A DNA stretch of 64,000 nucleotides from Cherax quadricarinatus. Lineage: Eukaryota > Arthropoda > Malacostraca > Decapoda > Parastacidae. Below the pieces are notes generated by a model. That model was not told the DNA's origin and did no database searches. It saw only the letters and a program-made list of their open reading frames with translations. The stretch spans positions 10,058,753 through 10,122,752 of the forward strand of contig NC_091293.1 in assembly GCF_038502225.1 (NCBI RefSeq), read 5' to 3'. Below are positions 22,606-32,861 of this stretch, piece by piece (position 1 is the stretch's first letter; each line of letters opens with the position of its first letter). A program made the position numbers and the translations under genes.

Positions 22606-24459
22606 ATACCTAACTGTTGCATATGTGTCTTACCTAACAACCTGTCGGTATTTTATACCATTTTAATGTTCAATCTGTCAGACACTGCAACACAAGGGTA
22701 TCTTGGTACAGACCTGCAATCAACTTCGACAACTTCCACTAGTGAGAGCGGCTGGATTTGAGAGGGACCTGACCTTTCAACATCTGAGTTCTTACCTCTC
22801 CTAGTGGCCTACGTCTCACCTCTTGGCGCTATAAAAAGCTCCATTCTGTCACTTCATCTCCATATTGTTTCATACTATGGAACAATGCTCTTCTCCAGAC
22901 TGAGGGACTGACCACCTCAAAACTTTAAGGGTGATGGACTGATTACATCGTCTTCAAGTATCTTCTGCTTCTATCAACTTTTCTGTACTTGACTGAAGAA
23001 GCCTACTGTGTAGGCGAAACGTTTCATAATAAAGATACCTAACTGTTGCATATGTGTCTTACCTAACAACCTGTCGGTATTTTATACCATTTTAATGTTC
23101 AATCTGTCAGACACTGCAACACAAGGGTATCTTGGTACAGACCTGCAATCAACTTCGACAACTTCCACTAGTGAGAGCGGCTGGATTTGAGAGGGACCTG
23201 ACCTTTCAACATCTGAGTTCTTACCTCTCCTAGTGGCCTACGTCTCACCTCTTGGCGCTATAAAAAGCTCCATTCTGTCACTTCATCTCCATATTGTTTC
23301 ATACTATGGAACAATGCTCTTCTCCAGACTGAGGGACTGACCACCTCAAAACTTTAAGGGTGATGGACTGATTACATCGTCTTCAAGTATCTTCTGCTTC
23401 TATCAACTTTTCTGTACTTGACTGAAGAAGCCTACTGTGTAGGCGAAACGTTTCATAATAAAGATACCTAACTGTTGCATATGTGTCTTACCTAACAACC
23501 TGTCGGTATTTTATACCATTTTAATGTTCAATCTGTCAGACACTGCAACACAAGGGTATCTTGGTACAGACCTGCAATCAACTTCGACAACTTCCACTAG
23601 TGAGAGCGGCTGGATTTGAGAGGGACCTGACCTTTCAACATCTGAGTTCTTACCTCTCCTAGTGGCCTACGTCTCACCTCTTGGCGCTATAAAAAGCTCC
23701 ATTCTGTCACTTCATCTCCATATTGTTTCATACTATGGAACAATGCTCTTCTCCAGACTGAGGGACTGACCACCTCAAAACTTTAAGGGTGATGGACTGA
23801 TTACATCGTCTTCAAGTATCTTCTGCTTCTATCAACTTTTCTGTACTTGACTGAAGAAGCCTACTGTGTAGGCGAAACGTTTCATAATAAAGATACCTAA
23901 CTGTTGCATATGTGTCTTACCTAACAATAATATCCCTCAATAAATCTCGTAGGGCCACCGACACATAACCTGCCCCTTTCAGTTCCACATCAGCCCTCCT
24001 AATGATGCAGTTCCAATCACCTCCTACTATTGCCACCTCCGGTAATGCACGGAAAAAAACACAAGGTCCTCACACACAAACTCCTGCTTCACCTGTACGT
24101 TATTCTCTGCAGGCGCATATACGCAAATAAAGGCCACACGTTTTCCCATCCACAAACCATCTACGTGCAACACCCTTCCCCCCCCCCTCACTTCTCTGCA
24201 AAACAAACGGGCTCGCCTACCTAATTAATATACCCACCCCTCCTTTCAAACGGGCAGATGGCAGGGTTACCACCTGAAACCCCTCCATCTCCAACACCCT
24301 ACCCTCCTTAAAATTGTGCTCCTGAAGGAACACAACATCCACTCGAAATTTATTCAGAAACATTCGAAACCATTCTCTCTTTACACTATTACACAAACCA
24401 TTAACGTTTACTGTCATACACCGGAGGCCTATTAAAGTTTCCACCCCTGCCTCCTCTCT

Positions 24460-25684
24460 TCATTCTTCCGATGGGCACCAGAACGTGTGGGACCACTTGT
24501 CACCTGCACACTTCCCTCTCTCCCCCCCCTTCTTTCGGTGCTTCCTGTCATGGCCACCACTACCTTCACCTTCTGCCCATATTTGCTTCCCAGTCCTCTG
24601 CGCTGGCGTTAGGACATCATCTGAATCCGATGCAGCGGCTCTCTTTCTTGTGACAGGCGCATCCTCCATGGCTTGGTCTGGGGATGCCTCACAATGTACC
24701 TCAACCTCCACTATACACAGTGGCAATGATCTCGGTGACACCTCAGTCACGCTGTCACTTCCGTCGTCCGAATAGTTCTGTTGTTGATGCACCACAGCCT
24801 TCACCTCGCCTTCTACCACCTTTCCAGGAGCAGCCACCTCCTCAGGCGGTGACAAGGACTTCAGAACTTCGGCTAATTCCTCCTCAATTTCCAACACTTC
24901 CTCCTGTACCTTTTGCTCAACCCGATCCACTGGAAGTGTCTCTGGGCCAGGTAACTGGTCAAGGGCCTCACCCTCTCCCCCAGCCTTATGCGCCTCATCC
25001 ACTATCTCGCTCCATAGACGACCACGCCCTCCTTCACGTCGTTGATCATCACCTGCTTCCCCTGGTGTAGAAGCGGATGTCTCCGCCCCTGGGCCAGGAG
25101 CTCGTTGCCGCTTCCCACACTCCGCCGCTGTGATCATATTCCCCACATAGTCGGCATGTACGCCTTTGCCCGGCGTATGACACCATGACCTGTGTCCTGA
25201 ATTCCTTTAGGTACACGTAAGACGGTATGTGGTGTCGCAATGTCATTTTCAGGTTAAAAGTGCCCTCCGGCAGACCTGTGTAGGCACCCGTCACCCACTT
25301 ACCATGCTGGGCCAAATGAACAGTTCCGTATTCCTCAAAAACTTTTCTGATATCTGTCTCATCAGCCTCAAAGGGGACATTACGCAGTTTAATCCATGTA
25401 TAATGTCTGGATACATCGATCATCCTCACACGCACAGCTGGTGTTGCATCAAGACTTACGTCCTGAAAACGGTTGACCAACGACTCATAAACCGTTGCTG
25501 AGAGCAGTTTCACAAAAAATCTACGTGCTCCGTTCAATGCTACGCCGTACAACTCTCCATCCTGAATGCCACACGTGTCTCTGATGATTTTAGGTAGTAA
25601 TACCTGGGCTGAAGCTGGCGTTATTGCCCCACTGAGAAGTTCAACACCGACAGTGTTAATCCTGCGTCTATAACTGCACGCCAT
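24460..25684 (-). pseudogene. Family-2 LINE ORF1, copy D (frameshifted in the zinc knuckle)
   Basis: Starts MACSYRRRINTVGVELLSGA at 25684. It has the family's N-terminal domain (LLPKIIRDTCGI, GVALNGARRFFVKL), an RRM-like domain (HYTWIKLRNVPFEADETDIR, EEYGTVHLA) and the knuckle CRLCGEYDH. The frame then shifts, and the rest of the knuckle (ITAAECGKR) is in the frame of 24460-25146. The acidic tail ends with LTPAQRTGKQIWAE, which all family-2 ORF1s share. One indel near 25120-25145 explains the break. Confidence 0.85.
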
Positions 25685-25824
25685 GTTGACTAATGGTAGT
25701 TCTCCTGGGCTGACGGCAGAGGCGCGACAAGCACCACCTTACACTACTGCAGTCAGGGAACTGAAGTGCGTTTGCGCAGGTCTACACGGCCCTAGAGCGA
25801 TGCAGACAATCAATTCTCTGTACT

Positions 25825-25940
25825 ATCATTTCACAGATAGTATCTACTACCTCACTGTCTCATGTTTCTTGTGTGACTTAAACTTGTGTAATCATTCCAG
25901 AACTTGTCTTGTACAATTATTTACTAGTCACATAACATTC
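25825..25940. other. Family-1 spacer fragment between insertions D and E
   Basis: About 116 bp of AT-rich sequence with no ORF. It is flanked by the right TSD copy of D and the left TSD copy of E (tacctcacagtt, 25941-25952). Confidence 0.5.
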
Positions 25941-25952
25941 TACCTCACAGTT

Positions 25953-27303
25953 TTTTTTTTATATTTTATTTAAAAACACATTACAACAAATGAATAAAGC
26001 ATATAGTGTCTGATATTTCATCTACAAAAACAATCATATCCTCATAAACAAAACACTACAAGTGTTACACTGCCATTAGAAAATTTTCTCTTCAAATGCC
26101 TCGGTACAACACCAACACGAGTGTGAACAACAAGTTTACACAATATTATACCCGACATCAATCACATCATTTCAAGTTACAATAATATGTCAGTACACTA
26201 CACACACCTCATACATGTAAAATTACTTTACACAAAAACAAAGAAAAATTGTGCAAGCAATACTTATTAAAAACAATTCTCAATTACCCCTTGCTAACAG
26301 CAATATACACATTAAGTACATGTAATAAAATATGTTTGAGCAGTACACCCACACCCCCAGTACACCCCCCCCAGTACACACACCCCCCCATAACCCCAGA
26401 TCATACCATTGTTCAGTGAACGCAAACACGAAAAACCAACGTAATTGAAACCTTGAATATATTATCTTGTTAACAAAAAAAAAAAAAAAAAAAAATCCTC
26501 TTTAGTATAAGCTGCATAGATTATGCCAACATGACAAATAATATTTAGAAAAAAGGACATAATATTGAACTTAGTATTATGACTATAACTAAAAACCATG
26601 TATATAATTATGAATGGCGTCACCCATGAGAACATTTCACATGATATAGTCACTGACTCACATATTACATATACACATATTACAAAAGTTGATACATAGT
26701 ATCACAAGACTTATGAAAATTAAAATTCACAGGAATTATATCAGTGTCGTACATGTTCATTAACTTACATAAGATATTAAAAATACCGAATCAATTTATT
26801 AAGCCTCCTCGCATTCCTATGCCCAATGTAGACATTAACGAAAAACATTCAATAACAATTTTTTTTGGGTAGTTCACCTACCCCCCCCCCATTTACCTCA
26901 GATCATCATATTTTTACTTCATATTTTATTCCACTAATTTTACAACAATGTAAAAATGTGCAAATGTACAAGTATGTAGGGTCACAGCGCCCCACAACCA
27001 ATTTCATTGAACAGCAATTAAATTTAACATGGGTATAAAATTAACACAGTACTTCTTATAAATTTTCACATAAAGTGTAAATCATCACAAGGTCCATGAC
27101 CTTATTTAAACCACCAGAACACATACCTAAGTCACCAGTACCTGACAGTGACTGTAATAATTATCCTAACACCAAAAAATGTATATTTATGACTTACATG
27201 TGGAACTAAACTGAAATCAGGGTGACTGACCGAAAAATATGAATTAACTCGCAAGGAACACAACCAGGTCACAAATTGATGCCCTCACATACCCACTCAC
27301 ACA
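25953..27303 (-). other. Copy E 3' UTR
   Basis: About 1.35 kb of AT-rich, C-run-containing sequence with no gene. It includes a poly-A tract at 26470-26495 and C runs near 26350-26390 and 26880. Confidence 0.6.
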
Positions 27304-30300
27304 TCACATACAACACAACCTCCACAACCTTACCACGCCCACCATACAATAAAGGAGACCTGCCCCTTGCCCGCCCCCATGATCCCGGAGGAGTTTCGCC
27401 ACAGAGAGGTTACGATAATCCACCGAGAAACTGGACTCCCAACGCCCCCCATAGATTAATCTATTCCAACACATTGCTCTATAGAACCTTGCTGCTAACG
27501 CTTTTATCCTCAACTGCCCTTTAATCTGCCTCATTCCCCAAGACACATGCAAATAATCTGTCATAACATAAATCAAAGCCCTTCCCACTTCTCGTGATAC
27601 CCCACTGACATCCATCGACAAGGTCTTAAGAAACGACCAACTACCCCTCCCCCACCCCAAAAGCCTGATAACACCCGCCATCCAGACCCTCACCCCCCCC
27701 CAAAGACGGACAAAAATATACCACATGATAGGCGGTTTTCTCCTCCCCACAGAACAAGCATGTTGCCTCCCTCACCAACCCCATTTTATGCAACACATGC
27801 TTGGATGCTACTACCCCCATGAGGAAACGGTATACCAACTCCCTGACCCTTGCTGGTATCCTAAGCAGCCTGAAGTCTCTCCATATCACCTGCCAGTTAT
27901 ACATGGGGTACACGGCAACCCCCTGTAAGACACCCCTTCCCCACACCACACCCACCAACGTTTTAACCCTCAAAATTGAAACCTGTCTCACTGTCAACAA
28001 GAACCTCAGCAAATCCTCACAATTCCTCAATTCCCTGCCACTCCACCAGTTTCTAGCATCCCTCATCACCCTATCCACCCTAACACACCCCTCCTCCCCA
28101 CCCTAAGATACCTCTGCTTAATATATAAGGCCATCACCCTAGGCCCCAAAGCCAACAATCCTAGGCCCCCCGTTTCACCTCCATCATAACCACCTCCTTA
28201 GACAACCAGGCCGTCCCAAACCCCCACACAAACCTCAAAACCCTCCTCTGTATTTCCTGAATGTCCTGCACCCTCAAAGGGAACACCTCTGCCACACCCC
28301 ATACCTTACTATACACCAGCGAGTTAATAACCAAAGCCCTTTGCTGTAATGCCACTTCACTAACCCTCAAACCTTTAAACTTGCCTATAACCCTACTCGT
28401 GAATAGTTCAGAGTTGATCCTCTTGCACTCCTGCATCTGCGCCATATACCATATCCCACAAACCCTAAGTCTGTCACTAACTGTCCATCCCATCTCCTCC
28501 CCCAATCTCCCGCCAACCCAAGTCCCTACCTCCAACAACCTCGACTTTGCAAGATTAACTTCCATACCCGAAACATCCCCAAAACTCTTAATCACCTCAC
28601 CCACCCTTCTTAAAGCCCCCCCCACTCATTACTAGAACAGTTGTGTCATCAACATATCCTACAATTCCCCCCATGCGTCCCCCCTCTACCCCTCGCAATT
28701 CCTCCTCCACAGCCTCAAAGAAAGGATGCTGCACACATGCAAAGAGCAACTGCGAGAGCGTGCAACCCTGCCTTAAGCCCTGTTCCATCAGCACCGCCTC
28801 CCCCAGCCTTCCATTAACCTGCACCCTCATGACTGCCCCCTCATATAGAGTGCACACCCATCTCACTACCCCCCCTCCAAAACCCAACTTCTCCAAACAA
28901 GCCCATAGTCATAAGCCTGAGCCCAATCCAAACCAAGGACGCCCCCTCCCGGGCAGTTCTCTATAAAATCCCTTATCCTACTGTGTCCATTCTTCATGCT
29001 GCGTCCCGGTATCCCATACTGGCCTCTATGTATGACATCCCCAATTACCTTCTTTAATCTGTTACCCAATATCTTTGCAAAAATTTTATAATCTGAACAC
29101 ATTAATGACAACGGACGATAATCACTCAAATCCTTCCCCTCCCTCCCCTTCGGCACCAAGACAACAACCCCAGTTCTCTGTATTCACCCCATCCTACCAC
29201 TGCTCAACATATAATTCAGAACTGCCACTAGGCACTCCCTCAGACTCTCCCAATGTGCTCTATAAAAATCATTAGATAAACCATCTATTCCCGGTTCCTT
29301 CCCCTGACTCAACCCATTCACCACCACCTCCACCTCTGCCTCCTTAATGCTGCCCTCCAACATGTCCCGGTCCCCATGCCCCAAACCCAGATGAGCCTCG
29401 ATAACTCCAAATGAATCCAACCCAACAACCCCTTCCCTCCTCTTCCATTTCTCCCGAAACCAATGATCTGCATACCTACTGATACTGTCTGTATCAGAAA
29501 GACCCTGACCGTGCACATAACCCCCCCCTCCCCCACCACCAAATGTGCCACAGTAGTCCTCAACTGTCTGTCCTTGAATTTCCTTTGTACATACCTGGAT
29601 GGCCTATCACTTTTTAAGACGTCCTCCAAGCCTGCCCTGACCCTGAGTGCATCAAACCGTTCGTTATGAATCTCCACTAAACGACTTCTAAGTTCCCCCA
29701 TAACACCACTCACACCTTCCCTACCCCCCCCCCCCATAACAATCATTCAACTGCCCCTCTAAGTAATTCTGCAATCCAAACCGCCAGCGTGCCCGTTCCC
29801 TGCCACGCGCCTTGAAAAATCCTGCAATCTCCACCTTTGCATACAACTCCCACCAATCAAGCAAATTCACATCCTCATCCCTAGCCTCCCATAAACCTTT
29901 CCACCAGTCCTGAAAGGACAAACCTAGATCCTCCTCCTGTAAAAGCCGCACATTCAATTTCCAATAACTCGGAAATATACGCGGAATACCATCTACCCTA
30001 AGGTCAGCCATCACTGCCCTGTGATCAGACAAACCCACATCAATAGTTCTAACCCTCTCCACACCTATCCCCTGCCTAACATAAATCCTATCTAACCTTG
30101 CTTCACAACTCCCCTGCACATAGGTGTGGTTCACCTGATACCTCCCCCTGCCGACCACATCAACCACACCCACATCCCGTAAAGCATCCCTTAAAACACT
30201 CAACACACACCCCGCACCCCTAGGTATCACATCTCCATGCCTAATCACACAATTCCAATCTCCTCCAACTATCGAAATAGCAGGTAAACCCCTGAGATAG

Positions 30301-30664
30301 TAGAACAAAATGTCCCTAACAAAGTCTGCTTTTACCGTCATATTACTAATTGCAGGCATATAAACCCCCACAAAACATACCCTACTCTCCCCCCAATACC
30401 CATCCACCCAAACAACCCTCCCCCCTCCCCCTCCTCCCACCCCATGACGCGCAATGGGCTGGTCTCCTTTACCAAAACAGCCACTCCTCCCTTAAAATGC
30501 AAAGCCAAACTTACAAACATCTTATATCCCCTCAATTGCAACTCACAACCTGACCTATGGTTATGCTCTTGCAAGAAACAAACGTCCACGTCATACCTTC
30601 TCAAGAACCACTCCAACCATATCCTTTTGACTTCATTCTTGAGACCATTAACGTTTAGAGTCAC
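27304..30664 (-). pseudogene. Family-2 LINE ORF2, copy E (APE + RT), frameshifted
   Basis: Endonuclease: VCFLQEHNHRSGCEL (catalytic Glu), GDWNCVIRHGDVIPRGAG (Asp/Asn) and GLSDHRAVMADL (Asp/His), all intact. RT: PGIDGLSNDFYRAHWESLRE, LMCSDYKIFAKILGNRLKKV, GLDWAQAYDYGL, GLRQGCTLSQLLFACVQHPF and GYVDDTTVLV (YVDD intact). The C-terminal CX2C...H motif is CLFCGEEKTAYHVVYFC. The frame changes at least seven times (about 28070, 28160, 28600, 28880, 29170, 29330 and 29730). Family comparison shows a single ancestral ORF of roughly 1,100 codons. Confidence 0.85.
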
Positions 30665-30760
30665 ACACCTAAATGTTCAAGAAAAGGTGGCTTACCTCTG
30701 TGCCGCTGTGGCTTGCTCACACTCCCTTTTAAGCTGCTCACACTCTCCTTACCATTCTTC

Positions 30761-31912
30761 TTAATCATACCCCACCCCCCCCTGACCCTCCCCACCAGAT
30801 TTCCCCTGTGCACCCCCCCCTGTAGTGGTCTTCCATACCACATCTGCCCATGCCTTCTTACCTGGTCTCTGCCCAGGTGTCAATACTTCGTCCAATTCAG
30901 AAGACCCCGCACGCCGCTTCCTAGAGCTACCACCCAAACTCATCTCTTCCTCAGGTACATCCTCCCGATGTACCTCAGCTACCACAACTGTTTCCTGGCC
31001 TCGCTCATCCAGTACTTCCACCTTCTCATGCAGCCCTTCCATCTGCTGCACATCACTGGACCTTCCCTCCAGGTCCTCTCCGGCCAAAGCGTCCTCCAAG
31101 AAATCCTGTAGCACAGACTCCAATAACACCTCCTGCGTCGACTTTGCCCCTTCCTCCACTGCCACAGGCCTTGGTGGAGCCTCACTAGCCTCCTCCGGGA
31201 GTGTGACACACGTCCCCAACAGGTCCCCGTCCTTCTCCACCTCCTCACTCCAGAGAGCCGTCCCATTTCTCGCCGTCACCACCGTACTCAACTGTCGGCC
31301 CTCCTCCAAAAGGGTTGGCACACCTGGGGCAGCTCTACGTACACATTGCGCCGCCATGTGCTCGTACGAGTCACAAAGACGGCACGTCCTCCTTTGCCCT
31401 GCGTAATGCACATAGACCTGAGTTCTGTTTCCAGTCAACAGAACATATGAAGGTATAGGCCTCTTCAATGTCATCTTGAGGGTGTAGGAACCTTCCTGGA
31501 GGCCTTCATATGGGCCATCCCTCCATACCCCTCCTCGAGCCTCATGAACGACACCGTAGTTGCTGAAGAAGTCCTCTATTCCAAACTTCGTCGCCTCAAA
31601 CGGTACATTCCGTACCCGAACCCATGTGTAGTATGTAGACACATCATGCATACACACCTCCACCGTCGAGTTAAGGCACATCCGTCGTTCCTGAAACTCA
31701 GCCACCACACTACTGTAGAAACTGGCCCTCGTAAACTTCACGAAGACTCTTCTCAACCCATTGAGGGCGACACCATACAGCTCCTCATTAGGGATACCGT
31801 AGAGATCCCTAATAATAGCTGGAAGGAGCACATTCATCGTAGCAGTGCTCAATGATCCCCGTATCAGCTCGATGCAAACAGTGTTAACCCTCCTGCCGGC
31901 ACGATCCGCCAT
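30761..31912 (-). CDS. Family-2 LINE ORF1, copy E (RRM-like + CCHC knuckle)
   Basis: Open for 383 codons from MADRAGRRVNTVCIELIRGS. The N-terminal domain (residues ~1-90) contains LLPAIIRDLYGIPNEELYGV. The RRM-like domain (~95-165) has YYTWVRVRNVPFEATKFGIE and SNYGVVHEA. The knuckle at about 182-195 is CRLCDSYEHMAAQC, a CX2CX4HX4C zinc knuckle. The long acidic tail ends LTPGQRPGKKAWADV. Such ORF1 proteins package LINE RNA. It lies directly upstream of ORF2, with a gap of about 96 bp. Confidence 0.85.
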   Translation of the reverse strand: MADRAGRRVNTVCIELIRGSLSTATMNVLLPAIIRDLYGIPNEELYGVALNGLRRVFVKFTRASFYSSVVAEFQERRMCLNSTVEVCMHDVSTYYTWVRVRNVPFEATKFGIEDFFSNYGVVHEARGGVWRDGPYEGLQEGSYTLKMTLKRPIPSYVLLTGNRTQVYVHYAGQRRTCRLCDSYEHMAAQCVRRAAPGVPTLLEEGRQLSTVVTARNGTALWSEEVEKDGDLLGTCVTLPEEASEAPPRPVAVEEGAKSTQEVLLESVLQDFLEDALAGEDLEGRSSDVQQMEGLHEKVEVLDERGQETVVVAEVHREDVPEEEMSLGGSSRKRRAGSSELDEVLTPGQRPGKKAWADVVWKTTTGGGAQGKSGGEGQGGVGYD

Positions 31913-32002
31913 CTTGGAATACTGAAAACTGCGCAGAAACCAGTTGAATTAGGAGCTACTGCGCAGTAGATCCGCACGGCCCAGTAGCGATGCGAACAAT
32001 GA
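31913..32002 (-). promoter_or_regulatory. Copy E 5' UTR (presumed internal promoter)
   Basis: Ninety bases upstream of ORF1, beginning on the minus strand with cattgttcgcatcgctactg. The same kind of start (atcgctctaggg region) ends copy D at ~25812. Conserved LINE 5' ends usually hold the internal promoter. That role is inferred. Confidence 0.4.
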
Positions 32003-32014
32003 TACCTCACAGTT

Positions 32015-32579
32015 GCCTTCATAACAATATTACTCACTACACCTCACTACCCTTTTATTCTTTTACATTTATTGCTCTACTTGTATTTTTTAAACCCAAA
32101 ATTTTACTTATTTACTATCAAGTTCATCAGAGTAAACTTGTCATTAAATCCTATATCCAGTGACATACACTTTTAGCTTTATTATTAATTTTAATTTTTA
32201 CTCTCATATTACTGCCCTATTTTTACTCTCATATTATTGCCCTATTTTTACTCTCATATTATTGCCTTATTTTTACTCTCATATTATTGCCTTATTTTTA
32301 CTCTCATATTATTGCCTTATTTTTACAATTTATAAATATTTTTTTTACCTTTTACAATTTTTCTTATTAAATGTTATTAAAGTTAATACGTAATTTTACA
32401 TTTTATTTAATATCTGTTTTGCCAAATTTCCCATTTACAATTTATTATTGTTAATAAGAACTTTACTTTTCCTAGTATTTGTATTACCAAATATTCCCAT
32501 TTATCTTTTATTCACAATCCTACCAATTTTTTTCCTTTTAATCCCAGTTTATAAATATTACATTAGTGTGTACTGCCAT
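32015..32579. other. AT-rich family-1 spacer with a 25-bp minisatellite
   Basis: No gene. About five tandem units of tttttactctcatattattg followed by cctta (25 bp) occupy 32194-32326. The rest is low-complexity AT sequence assigned to the family-1 spacer by TSD logic only. Confidence 0.6.
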
Positions 32580-32762
32580 TTATTCAGTAATTAAACCATA
32601 CCACGGGTGGGATTTGAACCCGCGGTCAGAGAGTCTCAAAACTCCAGACCGTCGCGTTAGCCACTGGACCAGCTAGCTTCAATACCGCGGGTTCAAATCC
32701 CGCCCGTGGTATGGTTTGTTTGCAATCGTGTCATTACGATTTCGTGAGTTATTCAGTAATTA
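32580..32762 (-). mobile_element. tRNA-derived SINE, second copy, with fold-back end and 14-bp TSD
   Basis: TSD ttattcagtaatta at 32580-32593 and 32749-32762. On the minus strand it has tggtccagtggctaacgcg (A-box) and ggttcaaatcc (B-box), as in the SINE at 16217. In addition the B-box end is repeated in inverted orientation (cgcgggttcaaatcccgcc at ~32683-32701), so the element can fold back on itself through accataccacgggYgggatt. Confidence 0.75.
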
Positions 32763-32861
32763 TTTTACTCTTAGTTTTAATAACAATCAAGGGGCTAATT
32801 TCATGTGCTGAAATATTTTTCTTTCTTTGTTCATATAGTCACATTTGTTGAAATAACAAAG

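Larger units (their letters stand above)
19776..23927. repeat. Tandem array of ~429-bp hammerhead-bearing units with internal inversion (retrozyme-like)
   Basis: Six complete direct units start at 19776, 20199, 20627, 21056, 21485 and 21914 (423, 428, then four of 429 bp), plus a partial seventh from 22343 to 22500. After a 9-bp spacer the array continues inverted (22510-23927: part, 429, 429, part). Units are nearly identical. Read in the inverted-half sense, each holds ctgtcagacactgcaac, a TATAAAAAG box, a hammerhead-like core, AATAAAGATACC and gtcggtattttatacc. No ORF. The array sits in ORF2 of copy D and replaces ~140 codons. The boundary motifs match Penelope terminal repeats. Unit size and ribozyme fit the known metazoan retrozymes. 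Confidence 0.75.
15887..24444 (-). pseudogene. Family-2 LINE ORF2, copy D (APE and reverse transcriptase), interrupted
   Basis: Pieces in order on the minus strand: endonuclease N-terminus (TVNVNGLCNSVKREW, VVFLQEHNFKEG) at 23928-24444; then, after the array, LSNYLEDRLRGCYGKG and VLWGDKPSACVLRR (19504-19775); then, after the RTE insertion, the finger region (GKAPGIDGLPAEFYLQHW), VLVQKG, YHAISLLCADYKLFAKVLG, RT palm (ALDWQGAYDRVERGAL, GLRQGCPMSQMFFACIQDPF) and GYVDDTTVLI with YVDD intact. The C-terminal part has the L1/Tx1-type CX2C...HX4C motif (CGICGEDETVFHAVYFC). Several frameshifts occur. Not functional. Confidence 0.8.
14794..25812 (-). mobile_element. Family-2 LINE (L1/Tx1-like), copy D, multiply interrupted
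   Basis: Minus strand. The 3' end has the family signature ttttaaataaaatataaaaa (reverse complement at 14794-14822). The 3' UTR is 14794-15890, ORF2 15887-24444 with insertions, ORF1 24460-25684, and the 5' UTR runs to 25812 (ending like copy E: acacggccctagagcgatgc). A SINE (16217-16336), an RTE fragment (18250-19492) and the 429-bp array (19776-23927) are inserted. About 140 codons of the endonuclease C-terminus are missing where the array sits. TSD attcYctgtact at 14782-14793 and 25813-25824. Confidence 0.8.
25953..32002 (-). mobile_element. Family-2 LINE, copy E (divergent subfamily), complete in outline
   Basis: Minus strand. The terminus is the shared ttttaaataaaatataaaaa, reverse-complemented at 25951-25975. 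The 3' UTR runs to ~27300, ORF2 is 27304-30664, ORF1 30761-31912, and the 5' UTR runs to 32002. TSD tacctcacagtt at 25941-25952 and 32003-32014. The proteins are clearly diverged from copies A-C. It has a full-length layout, but ORF2 carries many frameshifts. Confidence 0.85.

Noticed and set aside
19776..23927. CRISPR-like regular repeats
   Set aside because: Units are ~429 bp, fully repeated without unique spacers, and in a eukaryotic transposon context.
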